A stretch of 51,022 nucleotides of DNA from an uncultured bacterium (lineage in GTDB: Bacteria > Hydrogenedentota > Hydrogenedentia > Hydrogenedentales > SLHB01). Below the pieces are notes generated by a model that saw only the letters and a program-made list of their open reading frames with translations, searched no databases and was not told the DNA's origin. The stretch lies in the NCBI GenBank assembly GCA_937928585.1, contig CALEZK010000361.1, positions 1 to 51,022 of the forward strand, in the 5' to 3' direction. Made by a program: the position numbers and the translations under genes. Positions 24,607-33,729 of this stretch are shown one piece after another (position 1 is the stretch's first letter; each line of letters starts with the position of its first letter).

Positions 24607-25428
24607 TCAGCGACGCCGTGCGTGCTTTCGCGACTGGTTTCGGAGCAGGTGCCAGAGTTTTGGTTCGAGTGCGCGGGGGCCGGCCTCCAGGACTACGAAG
24701 GTCACATCATCGTGGGTGAATTCGGGGGCGCCCGTGTGTTGCGCCAGTAGTCCTTCCAGGTTGCGTGCGAGCACGTCGATTGGTTTGTCGCGCACCGTGT
24801 CCAGGGCCTCGGCGAGCCGTCCGCTGCCAAACAGTTCGTGATTGGCGTCTGCCGCTTCCAACACGCCATCGGAATAGACAAACAGGCGGTCGCCCTCTTG
24901 GAGTGTGCGCGTGCCTGTATCGAACGCGGCGGTATCAGACACGCCGAAGGGCACATTGCGCACGCCCTTTCCAACATTGTCGACTTCCAAGGGCAACCAG
25001 CGCGATTCGCCACGCGGCAGAATAAAGGCCGGCGGATGACCCGCGTAGCAGAAGCGAAGTTCCGCCTTCATCATGTCGTAGCTGAGGCAGACCGCGGTGG
25101 TGAGCGCTTCGAGTCCGAACAGGGACGCGCGCTCGTTCATCGTGTGAAATACGCGCGCGGGATCGTGCCGGCCCATGTTACGGCGCATGGTGCCGTGCAG
25201 CCATGCGCCCACCTGCGCGACCTGTTCGCCGTGGCCGGCGACATCCGCGAGGCACATGCGCGATATTACGCCTGCCGCGCAAGCGGAGGAGTAGTAGACG
25301 TCCCCGCCCTTCTTTCCGCCACAGGCGCGCGAGAACAGCACTCCGCGCAGCCCCGGCATCACCAATTCGGTGTACACGCTGCCGTTGCCGCCCCAGATTT
25401 CGCTGCAGATGAGTTCTTGTGTGGGCAT
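24607..25428 (-). CDS. SpoIIE-type PP2C serine phosphatase
   Basis: The 273-residue protein is essentially one SpoIIE/PP2C-like phosphatase domain. The metal-binding acidic residues lie in GGDVYY, CLADVAGHGEQVA, VYSDGVLEAAD and THDDVTFVVLE; the central LRFCYAGHPPAFI block is also typical. Such enzymes dephosphorylate anti-sigma-factor antagonists or other Ser/Thr phosphoproteins in the cytoplasm. No sensory domain, kinase or STAS protein is adjacent; the kinase gene at 43.7-44.8 kb is distant. It follows the DUF1501 gene on the same strand after 75 bp. Confidence 0.85.
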   Translation of the reverse strand: MPTQELICSEIWGGNGSVYTELVMPGLRGVLFSRACGGKKGGDVYYSSACAAGVISRMCLADVAGHGEQVAQVGAWLHGTMRRNMGRHDPARVFHTMNERASLFGLEALTTAVCLSYDMMKAELRFCYAGHPPAFILPRGESRWLPLEVDNVGKGVRNVPFGVSDTAAFDTGTRTLQEGDRLFVYSDGVLEAADANHELFGSGRLAEALDTVRDKPIDVLARNLEGLLAQHTGAPEFTHDDVTFVVLEAGPRALEPKLWHLLRNQSRKHARRR

Positions 25429-25503
25429 GACGTCAGGTGAATTCGCGGCAGGGGCGAAACGATGTCTGAAACCGCGACGAAAGAGACCCAGCGACCGGAA
25501 AAA

Positions 25504-26997
25504 CTACGCGAGCATCTTGTCTACCACCTTGCCCGCGACATCCGTCAACCGGAAATCGCGGCCTTGGTAGCGGTAGGTGAGTTGTTCGTGGTTCATGCCG
25601 AAGAGGTGCAAGAGCGTAGCGTGGAGATCGTTGATATGGATCGGATCTTTGGTAATGTTCCAGCCGATTTCATCGGTCTCGCCGATGACCTGTCCGCCTT
25701 TGATGCCGCCGCCAGCGCACCAGATGGTGAATGCGAAGGGATGGTGATCGCGGCCCGTGTTCGGCTTGCGGAAGCCCGCGCGGTTCTCGCCGAGCGGCGT
25801 GCGCCCAAACTCAGAAGCCCACACCACGAGCGTAGACTCGAACAGTCCGCGCTGCTTGAGATCTTTGATAAGCGCGGCGATCGGCTGGTCGCACATCATG
25901 CAGTTAAGCGGCAGCCGCTCGCTGATGCCTTCGTGGTGGTCCCAGGTCTCGTGGTAAATGCTGATGAAGCGCACCCCGCGCTCGACCATGCGCCGGGCCA
26001 GCAGGCAGTTGAACGCGTAGGTCTGAAACTCGTCCGGTCCGCCGCTACGATACTTTTTCCAATCCTCCGGCTCGCGCCGGTTGACGCCATAGGCTTCGAT
26101 GGTCGCATCGCTTTCGTTGGAAATGTCGATCAGGTCCGGCGCTTCCGCCTGCATGCGCCCCGCGAGCTCGTACGACGCAATGCGCGAGAGAATTTCGGGA
26201 TCGTTCACGTAGTCGTAGCGCATCTGGTTCAGATCGCGGATCGCGTTAAGGCCCAGGCGCTGGCAGTCGTGCGGCAACCCGCCCGGATTGCTCAGGTTGA
26301 GGATCGGATCGCCCTGGTTTCGCAACAAAACGCCTTGATAGGTGGAGGGCAAGAAACCGCTCGACCAATTCGAAGCACCACCGCTCGTGCCGCGGCCCGC
26401 GGTAAGCACGCAATACCCCGGGAGGTTGTTGCTCTCTGAACCCAGGCCGTAATTGATCCACGAACCCATCACGGGCCGGCCAAAAGTCTGCACGCCCGTA
26501 TTCATCATCAACTGGCCGGGGTGGTGGTTGAACGCCTCCGTATGCATCGAGCGCACCCAGCAAATATCGTCCGCAACGGTGGAGAGGTGCGGCAACAGAT
26601 CGCTAAGGTCGATGCCGCAATCGCCGTACTTTTTAAACTGCCGGTGCGTGCCTTTGAGCACCGCCGTATCTTTTTGGATAAACGCGAACCGGACATTCTC
26701 CGTCATTGAATCCGGCAGGGGCTGGCCATCAAGTTCGTTCAACTTGGGTTTTGGATCCCACAGGTCGAGCTGACTTGGCGCGCCAGCTTGGAAGAGGAAT
26801 ATGCAGGCCTTGGCCTTTGGCGCGAAGTGCGGCGGCTTCGGCGCGAGTGGATTCACGATCTGCGGCACTTCCGCCGCATGCGCCAGCACGCCGTCCTGCA
26901 GCAGCATGGACGTCAACGCCAAACCGCCAAGTCCGCTCGCCGCCGAGTTCAAAAACTCGCGGCGGGACTGCACGACACGCTCAATTCGCGGATCCAT
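25504..26997 (-). CDS. TAT-exported DUF1501 protein
   Basis: The 497-residue protein begins with a twin-arginine signal (SRREFLNSAASGLGGLALTS). The rest is the DUF1501 domain, which has an alkaline-phosphatase/sulfatase-like fold: FLFQAGAPSQLDLWDPKP, GDCGIDLSDLLPHLS, FNHHPGQLMMNTG, VWASEFGRTP and GRDHHPFAFTIWCAGGGIKGG. It is common in Planctomycetes, usually beside a cytochrome-bearing DUF1549/DUF1553 gene, which is absent here. It probably acts in the periplasm; the substrate is unknown. The ATG at MDPRIERVV sits near the twin Arg; an ATG seven codons earlier is also possible. Confidence 0.88.
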   Translation of the reverse strand: MDPRIERVVQSRREFLNSAASGLGGLALTSMLLQDGVLAHAAEVPQIVNPLAPKPPHFAPKAKACIFLFQAGAPSQLDLWDPKPKLNELDGQPLPDSMTENVRFAFIQKDTAVLKGTHRQFKKYGDCGIDLSDLLPHLSTVADDICWVRSMHTEAFNHHPGQLMMNTGVQTFGRPVMGSWINYGLGSESNNLPGYCVLTAGRGTSGGASNWSSGFLPSTYQGVLLRNQGDPILNLSNPGGLPHDCQRLGLNAIRDLNQMRYDYVNDPEILSRIASYELAGRMQAEAPDLIDISNESDATIEAYGVNRREPEDWKKYRSGGPDEFQTYAFNCLLARRMVERGVRFISIYHETWDHHEGISERLPLNCMMCDQPIAALIKDLKQRGLFESTLVVWASEFGRTPLGENRAGFRKPNTGRDHHPFAFTIWCAGGGIKGGQVIGETDEIGWNITKDPIHINDLHATLLHLFGMNHEQLTYRYQGRDFRLTDVAGKVVDKMLA

Positions 26998-27077
26998 CGC
27001 TAAACCCTCAATTGACAACGGGTAACAGCTAAAACCATCACCTTACATGCTACTGCAAAGCAGAATTTGGCGCAAAC

Positions 27078-27893
27078 CTACCCCATCGCGCTCATCATCA
27101 CATGCGTCATGTAGCCGGAGCCGGGCAGATTCTGTCCGCCATCGGCGACAATGACGGTGCCGGTGAGGTAGGTGGAGAGCGGGCAGGTGATATAGGCGCA
27201 GAGGTTGCCGATATCCTCCACTGTGCCGAGGCGCTGCAGCGGGATGGCCTCAATCATTTTTTCGCGGCACCCTTCCGGCAACAGGCGCTTCACGCCTTCG
27301 GTGCCGTCGATGGGACCCGGGGCGACGCTGTTGCAGCGGATGCCGTACTTGCCCCATTCGAGCGCGAGATTTTTCATCAAGTTGTCGATGCCCGCCTTTG
27401 CCGCGCCAACATGACACTGCATCGCGTAAGGAAGGAAGGCCTGCCCCGCGGAAATGAAGATGATGCTGCCGCGCGTCTTTTGCAACTGCGGAAACGCCGC
27501 ACGGCATGAATTGAACGAACCGAGGAGATCGATGTCGATCACCGACTTGAATCCGTTCGGACTCAGCACTTCCGCCGGGCATGGAAAATTGCCCGCCGCG
27601 CCGCAGATCAACACGTCCATCGGGCCAAGTGCTTCTTCGCTCTGCTTCATGGACGCCTCGAGTGCGCTGAAGTCGCGCACATCAGCGGCAACACCACACA
27701 CTTTCGCGCCGAGGGCTTTCAATTCCCCCGCGGCCGCGTCGAGCTTTTCCTGCGTGCGCCCGCACAGGCCAATGTTCGCGCCGAGCATGGCGTAGGTCTT
27801 TGCGATGCCAAGATTGATGCCGCTTCCGCCCCCGGTGATGAATACGGTTTTACCCTTGAACAGATCTTTGGAAAATACATCGGTGATCTTCAT
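27078..27893 (-). CDS. SDR of the 2,4-dienoyl-CoA reductase type
   Basis: This 271-residue SDR has the N-terminal FITGGGSGINLGIA cofactor motif, GNFPCPAEVLSPNGFKSVIDIDLLGSF and the C-terminal GTVIVADGGQNLPGSG. These are the signature blocks of DECR/2,4-dienoyl-CoA reductases. In the active-site region (QCHVGAAKAGID) the Lys is kept but the usual Tyr four residues before it is Val, as expected for DECR-type enzymes, which do not use the SDR tyrosine. The role would be NADPH-dependent reduction of dienoyl-CoA during breakdown of unsaturated fatty acids. It stands alone on the minus strand. Confidence 0.82.
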   Translation of the reverse strand: MKITDVFSKDLFKGKTVFITGGGSGINLGIAKTYAMLGANIGLCGRTQEKLDAAAGELKALGAKVCGVAADVRDFSALEASMKQSEEALGPMDVLICGAAGNFPCPAEVLSPNGFKSVIDIDLLGSFNSCRAAFPQLQKTRGSIIFISAGQAFLPYAMQCHVGAAKAGIDNLMKNLALEWGKYGIRCNSVAPGPIDGTEGVKRLLPEGCREKMIEAIPLQRLGTVEDIGNLCAYITCPLSTYLTGTVIVADGGQNLPGSGYMTHVMMSAMG

Positions 27894-28024
27894 TGTAGCG
27901 TCCCCAGATAAGTGGCCCAGTTAATCATGCATTGGAAAACGTGCACGAGCAGTATAGACAGAATGGTGCTCGCTTAAACAGGCATCGGACTTGAACCCAG
28001 GCGGGCCAGGGAAATGCCGGCGAT

Positions 28025-28849
28025 TTACTTCAGGAAATACCGCCCGCGTATGGTATGGGTGTCGCCGTCTTCAACCGGCACCATGCGACTGTTCGGCGTG
28101 GTGAACCCAGGAACTTCCTTCCACTCGACAAAATGCTCGCCCACCAGCAGGTCCGTTACGGTGGCGCCGCGTTTCAGCCAAGGGCCGCCGTTTACGCGCC
28201 AGCGCGCCTTTTTCCGCGCGGCCTTCGGCTGAATCTTGCACGTGATCGAACCCGAACCATACTGCGCCTCAAGATCATAGTCTTGGTCCATCGTGATATA
28301 GGCGATATGGAAGTTCGAAAGCACTTCGCCATTCAACAACCATCGCGAGAAAGGCCTGCCGTTGTGAATCAACGGCGCGCGCACGATCGCTTCGTACGGT
28401 TCCTCTTCGCTGAATACGCGCTCATAGGGCGTCACGAATGGAAATATATCTTCGTTATCAAACTGAATGCCGACTTCAGGCGAGCTTGTTACGTTCAACG
28501 TCACCTGTGGCGGGCCATACACGGCGAGGTAGGTCAGCGAAGAATTCTCCATTGTATCTTCGATGACCGTACTCGTTGAATGAGAGCTGCCGTTAAGTTT
28601 CCATTCGATAAACGGGCGCTTCTGCCAAATCGCCGGCGCTTCCAGGCGATAGTCGAAGCGGTTCTCGATATTCGTGGAAAAACTGGTAGTTATACTCATC
28701 GAAGATCCGCCGTCGACAGAGAGCAGCATCTGAACTCCGGAGATCGGCGTAGATTGAACGTTGAATGGAGCGCCCGCCCATGCACTGCTCACCGCGAAAA
28801 GCAGAAGAAAAAAATGGATACAGGACCCAGCACGAACACGGTAACCCAT
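28025..28849 (-). CDS. Secreted protein with repeated beta-type units, function unknown
   Basis: The 274-residue protein starts with a clear signal peptide (hydrophobic HFFLLLFAVSSAWAGA). The mature part contains repeated blocks in which an Arg-Pro-Phe is followed by W-x-LNG (RPFIEWKLNG near residue 79, RPFSRWLLNG near residue 164), then ARWRVNGG near 215 and HFVEWKEV near 240, with LAVYG and LEAQYG-like strand ends between. This resembles InlB-type or PEGA-like surface beta repeats. No enzymatic motif was seen. It is probably a surface or periplasmic binding protein. Confidence 0.6.
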   Translation of the reverse strand: MGYRVRAGSCIHFFLLLFAVSSAWAGAPFNVQSTPISGVQMLLSVDGGSSMSITTSFSTNIENRFDYRLEAPAIWQKRPFIEWKLNGSSHSTSTVIEDTMENSSLTYLAVYGPPQVTLNVTSSPEVGIQFDNEDIFPFVTPYERVFSEEEPYEAIVRAPLIHNGRPFSRWLLNGEVLSNFHIAYITMDQDYDLEAQYGSGSITCKIQPKAARKKARWRVNGGPWLKRGATVTDLLVGEHFVEWKEVPGFTTPNSRMVPVEDGDTHTIRGRYFLK

Positions 28850-29126
28850 TGCAGCACTCCCTCACATCGCAATCCCGCGACTCACACCAAACATCCGCCA
28901 TAACGTCGCAGACGCCCCAACTCCCGGAACGAGCGAATTCTGCTCCACCATAGCACGGTACTATTCGACGGTAAAGATCGCCAAGCAGTGAACAGAACCC
29001 GCACTTTCCTGTTGTCAATTAACACCCGAATGCACGATTTGTTTCGTCGCGCTTTTTTAGCAGCGATTTGACAATAATTTACTTGGCTCGTCATTCGTGC
29101 GGCGGTTGGTTTACCATGCCGCTCTC

Positions 29127-30668
29127 ATGAGCGAGTCATACCAAAACCAAGGTGCGACCCCTGTGCGCTTAGCGGGACTCGTCGCGGGCCTGGCCGCGTT
29201 TATTGTAGTTCTGCTTGGACCCACGCCGGACGGACTGCCGATTCTCGCGCAACGTGTTGCCGCAGTGGCCGTTCTCATGGGAATTTGGTGGGTAACGGAA
29301 GCCATTCCAATCGCGGCGGCATCCTTGCTTCCCTTGGTTCTGTTTCCGCTTCTGGGCATCTTGCCCGCCAAATCAACCTCAGCGTGTTACGGCGATTCCA
29401 CCATTTTTCTGTTTGCCGGCGGTTTTTTCATCGCAATGGCGATGCAACAGTGGCGGCTCCACGAACGCCTTGCCTTGCACGTCATCAGCGTGACCGGCAC
29501 GAACCCCCGCCGACTGGTGCTGGGATTCATGATCGCGTCCGCCGGGGTTTCGCTCTGGATCTCGAATGCGGCTACCACGATGATGATGATCCCCATCGCG
29601 CTCGCCGTGATTCAACAGCTCGAGCGCGAACGCCAGGCGCCTTGGGTCGCCGCATTTGGGACGACGGTCATGCTCGGGATTGCGAATGCGTCCAGCATCG
29701 GCGGCGTAGGCACCATAGTGGGTACGGCGCCAAACGTGATCTTCATCGGGCAAATGGCAAAACTGTTTCCCGACGCCCCGCGCATCACCTTTGGTCAGTG
29801 GATACTCTTTGGCATCCCCTTGGTCGTCATCTTTGTTCCGTTGGCGTGGTTCATCATGGTGCGTATCGTTTTTCGCCTCCCCAACGTCGCGGGAGACGAA
29901 GCCATCGGCCGCAAGGTCATCTCTGAAAAGCTCGCGGAGCTGGGGCCCATGCAACGCGGCGAGAAGATCGTCGCGACCGTCTTCGTTGCGACGGCCTTGG
30001 CCTGGGTGTTTCGCCAGGAAATACCCCTTGGCGCGGTCACGATTCCGGGATGGACCGGGCTTATCCCCACAGCAAACGGGGTGGAAGACGGCACTGTGGC
30101 GATCATGGGGGCGCTGCTGCTGTTCATGATCCCCGTGAGCCTGCGCGAAGGAAAATTTGCACTGGAATGGGAATGGGCAAAGCGTATCCCCTGGGGCACG
30201 TTGCTCCTGTTCGGCGGCGGTATGGCGCTGGCAGAAGGCTTTGAAGAATCTGGGCTTGCGCGGTGGGTTGGGGAACAACTGGGGGGCATCAAAGGACTGC
30301 ATCCGATCCTGCTTGTGTTGGTCATCTGCACCGTAGCCATTGTGCTGACCGAATTCATGTCTAACACCGCGCTAACGATGCTCATGGTTCCCCTGCTGGC
30401 GGTGGCCGCGCCGAGCGTGCTTCACGTTAATCCGCTGTTTGTGCTCATACCCGCCACACTCAGCGCGTCACTCGGATTCATGATGCCCGCGGGCACGCCG
30501 CCGAATGCGCTCGTCTTCGGCACCGGCTACATCACCATCCCACAGATGATGCGGGCGGGCGTTCTGCTGAACCTTGTCGGAATCGTATTGGTCACCCTCC
30601 TCGCTTACTTTGTCATTGTTCCCGTCTTCGGAATAGACATCGGCGGTATTCCGGAATGGGTTCCGTAA
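29127..30668 (+). CDS. DASS-family (SLC13) sodium/dicarboxylate symporter
   Basis: The 513-residue inner-membrane protein has about 11-12 hydrophobic segments. Both signature motifs of the family are present: LWISNAATTMMMIPIA (about residue 146) and TEFMSNTALTMLMVPL (about residue 410), each holding the Ser-Asn-Thr/Ala substrate- and sodium-binding loop. The N-terminal QRVAAVAVLMGIWWVTEAIPIAAASLLPL block is also typical. Likely substrates are C4-dicarboxylates such as succinate or malate, or sulfate. The ATG at MSESYQNQG is preferred over one 10 codons upstream. Confidence 0.9.
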   Translation: MSESYQNQGATPVRLAGLVAGLAAFIVVLLGPTPDGLPILAQRVAAVAVLMGIWWVTEAIPIAAASLLPLVLFPLLGILPAKSTSACYGDSTIFLFAGGFFIAMAMQQWRLHERLALHVISVTGTNPRRLVLGFMIASAGVSLWISNAATTMMMIPIALAVIQQLERERQAPWVAAFGTTVMLGIANASSIGGVGTIVGTAPNVIFIGQMAKLFPDAPRITFGQWILFGIPLVVIFVPLAWFIMVRIVFRLPNVAGDEAIGRKVISEKLAELGPMQRGEKIVATVFVATALAWVFRQEIPLGAVTIPGWTGLIPTANGVEDGTVAIMGALLLFMIPVSLREGKFALEWEWAKRIPWGTLLLFGGGMALAEGFEESGLARWVGEQLGGIKGLHPILLVLVICTVAIVLTEFMSNTALTMLMVPLLAVAAPSVLHVNPLFVLIPATLSASLGFMMPAGTPPNALVFGTGYITIPQMMRAGVLLNLVGIVLVTLLAYFVIVPVFGIDIGGIPEWVP

Positions 30669-30685
30669 GTGCTTGTTCAAAAACC

Positions 30686-30714
30686 TTTACGAAACGCGGG
30701 TCGCGCCCTATAAT
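30686..30714 (+). promoter_or_regulatory. Near-consensus sigma-70 promoter of the pilB gene
   Basis: TTTACG and a perfect TATAAT are separated by 17 bp just after the transporter stop. Initiation about seven bases downstream would give a leader of about 235 nt before the pilB start. Confidence 0.65.
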
Positions 30715-30720
30715 GCCGTT

Positions 30721-30955
30721 GCACCCGTTTTCGCACTTCAAACTTGGGAACAGCGAGATACCGGGGCTGAGAGGGAAGGACTCTGGCGACAACGGCAGCA
30801 GTAATCAATTCCAGCGCAGACAACCACTGACGATTCGATTACGGTGTTGGCGTGCTTTACGTGAACGCCGATGCGTATGTGCGTTTGGCCAGATCAGACG
30901 CAATAGTTGTTACGAACTCGGGCTATTGAGAGTTTAGGGGAGGGGTTGAACGGCC
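30721..30955 (+). other. Long leader before the pilB gene, no recognised RNA family
   Basis: The interval has no gene and several short inverted segments. A CTGAGAGGG string recalls the TPP box but the rest of that aptamer is missing. I do not see c-di-GMP riboswitch cores. GATTCGATTACGG is present. Confidence 0.4.
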
Positions 30956-32941
30956 ATGGCGGAAGAACAGCGTCAAGCACACCTGGGTGATGCGCTTGTC
31001 AAAAGCGACATTATTACGCGCGCGGAATTGGACGACGCAAAGGCGCGCGAGAAAGAATCTGGCGTTCCGTGGTATCGATCCTTGTTGCAGGTGGGTAAAG
31101 TCACTTACGACATGATCGATCAGGGATTGCGTACTGAAATTCATGTTCCGGGAATGGGCGGCGGATCCAAGTCGAAAGATCAGTCATCGCTCGGCAAAGC
31201 TTTGCTCGACATCAAGGCGATCACGCAATCACAATTGAACGAAGCTTTGGCGGAACAAAAGAGCACGGGGCGACTCCTCGGCGAAATACTGATGAGTCGC
31301 GGACTGGTTACGCGCCGAATCATCAATGTGGCGCTCGCGAAACAATCGGGCATGGAATTCAGCGAACTGGATGAAACGCCGAGCTATCAGAACGCGCTCG
31401 ATGCGATTCCGGAAAGTTATGCGCTGAAGTATCAGATGATACCGATCCAGTTGGAAGGCGATCGGTTGACGTGCCTCATCAGCAAGCCGCAATTGCGCAA
31501 CAGCATCGGCGATCTGGGCGTCTTGCTCGGCAAGCGCATGCATCCGATGATGACAACGTGCGACGACATCAAGGCCGAAATTCGCGCGCGGTATAAAGGC
31601 AAATCCATCGTTTCGGGCTCGCGCAAAACTGCCGCGCCCGAAGCGCCGACATTGACAGTGAAGAAAGACAAGGAACGCACTGATGCCGTCGCGAAAGGCG
31701 GCAAAAAGAAAGCAGCCAAGGAGGAGAAAGCAGCCGTGGCCACAGCGCAGGAACCAAAAGAAAAACGCCGCTTCGACGAGATAGCGAAAGAAGCGCAGGG
31801 CGCACCGGTCATCAAGCTGGTGTCGACAATAATTGAAGGCGCAATCAATTCGGGTGCAACAGACGTTCACATGGATCCGCAGGAACCGGAAATGCGCGTG
31901 CGGTACCGAATCGACGGCGTCCTGCACGACGTCATGAGCATTGCGCCGGACATCGAAGCCGCGGTGATATCCCGTATCAAGATCATGTCCGATCTCGACA
32001 TCACCGAAACGCGCCATCCCCAGGACGGCCACATTCGCATCGATTCAAAAATGGGCGAATTCGACGTGCGCGTCGCAACCTTGCCGACGTATCTTGGCGA
32101 ACGCGTTGTGCTGCGCCTGCTGGATCAGTCTTCGGTGCTCTCTGGTATCAAAGATCTTGGTCTTGAACCGGAAGATGAGAAAATTCTCACTCGGATGGTT
32201 TCCCAACCCTACGGCATGATTCTCGTGACGGGTCCGACCGGCAGCGGAAAGACTACGACGCTGTATGCGGCACTGAATCAGAAGAACGTGTTGACGGACA
32301 GTATCGTCACCATTGAAGATCCCGTCGAGTATCAGTTGTCGGGAATTAATCAGGTCCAAATAGATCCGGATATTGATGTGACCTTCGCGAGCACCTTACG
32401 CGCGTCGCTGCGGCAGGATATCGACGTGCTGCTTGTCGGCGAAATCCGCGATGCGGACACCGCCCGCATTGCCATTCGCGCGGCCATGACCGGACACCTC
32501 GTATTCAGCACCTTGCATACCAATGATGCGCCGGAAACGATTTCAACCCTGCGCAACATGCAGGTGCCGTCCTATCTCATTGCAAGTGCGCTTACGGCGA
32601 TTGTCGCACAGCGCCTGGTCCGCAAGATTTGCCCGGATTGCAGAGAAGCCTTTGTGCCCGCGAAGCCTCTGTTGAAGTCCCTTCACCTGCCGGAAACCAC
32701 GAAGAAACTGTATCGCGGCAAGGGCTGTGACTCCTGTTATCACACGGGAAACAAGGGCCGCACCGGTATTTTCGAGATTGTCGAGATTACCAATGAGGTC
32801 CGCAAGATGATTGCCGCCGATGCGGCGATTGAATCCATCACCAAGGCGGCCAAGCTAAAGACCATGGCGGACCGGTGCCGCCAAAAGGTAAAGGACGGAG
32901 TCGTCGCTCCGGAAGAATTCCTGCGCGTAATCCGCACGTAA
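30956..32941 (+). CDS. Type IV pilus / type II secretion assembly ATPase (PilB/GspE)
   Basis: The 661-residue ATPase drives pilus or pseudopilus extension from the cytoplasmic side. There are two MshEN-like N-terminal regions (about 9-60 and 78-215), a Lys/Ala-rich linker, and the GspE ATPase domain (about 275-655). Walker A is GPTGSGKTTT (about residue 425), the Asp box and Walker B region include LLVGEIRDADTARIA (about 492), and the zinc tetracysteine is CPDC (558) with CDSC (591). MshEN domains can bind cyclic di-GMP in relatives. No other pilus gene is adjacent, so PilB versus GspE is left open. Confidence 0.92.
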   Translation: MAEEQRQAHLGDALVKSDIITRAELDDAKAREKESGVPWYRSLLQVGKVTYDMIDQGLRTEIHVPGMGGGSKSKDQSSLGKALLDIKAITQSQLNEALAEQKSTGRLLGEILMSRGLVTRRIINVALAKQSGMEFSELDETPSYQNALDAIPESYALKYQMIPIQLEGDRLTCLISKPQLRNSIGDLGVLLGKRMHPMMTTCDDIKAEIRARYKGKSIVSGSRKTAAPEAPTLTVKKDKERTDAVAKGGKKKAAKEEKAAVATAQEPKEKRRFDEIAKEAQGAPVIKLVSTIIEGAINSGATDVHMDPQEPEMRVRYRIDGVLHDVMSIAPDIEAAVISRIKIMSDLDITETRHPQDGHIRIDSKMGEFDVRVATLPTYLGERVVLRLLDQSSVLSGIKDLGLEPEDEKILTRMVSQPYGMILVTGPTGSGKTTTLYAALNQKNVLTDSIVTIEDPVEYQLSGINQVQIDPDIDVTFASTLRASLRQDIDVLLVGEIRDADTARIAIRAAMTGHLVFSTLHTNDAPETISTLRNMQVPSYLIASALTAIVAQRLVRKICPDCREAFVPAKPLLKSLHLPETTKKLYRGKGCDSCYHTGNKGRTGIFEIVEITNEVRKMIAADAAIESITKAAKLKTMADRCRQKVKDGVVAPEEFLRVIRT

Positions 32942-32953
32942 CAGTCACGTTAG

Positions 32954-32994
32954 AACTCCCGGGCCTCACTTCCGTGACGCCCGGGAGTTTTTTT
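32954..32994 (+). terminator. Strong intrinsic terminator after the pilB gene
   Basis: An 11-bp perfect stem (AACTCCCGGGC with its complement) and a 14-base loop are followed by a run of seven T, 12 bases after the stop codon. Confidence 0.93.
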
Positions 32995-33010
32995 GTCCGT
33001 CCGCATCACG

Positions 33011-33729
33011 CAATGCTCAGAATTTTAGGGTTTCGCACGGCGGATCGCTTGCAATTCCACCCACCCTCTGCTACATTGCCGCGCGGGGAATCCGCCTGGG
33101 ACACAGCGGTTGTGAATAAGGTGTGGATAAGTGAATGTGTCCGGTCCCATCCAAACCTTTCCTCAACTGCCGCTACGAAGAGTAAATCCGTATCAATACG
33201 AGACTTCCGTACGGATTCGCGCCCGGGGATATGCGCTCTTGATTAGCGCTTAAGTTATTACATTTGAATATGATACCAACTATTTTCACCGTGGCAACAT
33301 CCATCGTATTCTCGGAATCAGGCATTCACTATACTTTCGAGGTTTCGACGAGGGAAATACAGATTCTCCGCACGTAAGTCTATTAGATTGGCGTGTGGAT
33401 AAATGTAAATATAGGCTCGGTGGAAGAAGTAAGGGATAAGACCCAAATTCCGGTGGAAAGTTGTTGGAAAAGGCTTTGGGTTATCCCCGAAATTGGTGCG
33501 CTATTCATCCTGTTTTACAGGAAAGATCGGGGTACGGGTGAATACCAGTAAACTGAAATACGATGCGTGCAGAAGTTATTCAGGTGAGATCCTTCGGCCA
33601 GTATTGATGAAGACGTGGCTTTCCACAGTTTCCACAATGTCTACTGTGACGGCTACTTTTCTTATATCTAAATAGATAAGAGTAAATACCCGAAAACTTT
33701 CACATACTTCTTGAAGTGGAGACGACCGA
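33011..33729. other. Gene-free AT-richer region with DnaA boxes upstream of dnaN (possible oriC)
   Basis: No convincing gene lies in these 720 bp. DnaA-box sequences are seen as TGTGAATAA at 33111, TGTGGATAA at 33122 and TGTGGATAA at 33394, all in the same orientation, with the first two 11 bp apart. Weaker matches are TTATCCCCG at 33481 and two TTTCCACA strings near 33620-33636. AT-rich runs lie around 33250-33290 and 33650-33690. This is what an origin looks like, but dnaA is not beside it. Confidence 0.5.

Noticed and set aside
23440..24610. Intact transposase gene beginning after the TAA
   Set aside because: The N-terminal strand of the Y1 fold lies upstream of the TAA and reads correctly there, so the gene is better described as one broken frame.
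30750..30830. TPP riboswitch before pilB, from a CTGAGAGGG string
   Set aside because: Only the CTGAGA string fits. The second conserved half (ACCTGATCTGG and the downstream GCGTAGGGA type block) is not present.
30721..30955. Cyclic-di-GMP (GEMM) riboswitch before pilB
   Set aside because: The GGCAAACC and GACGCAAAGCC cores are missing; the type of downstream gene alone is not evidence.
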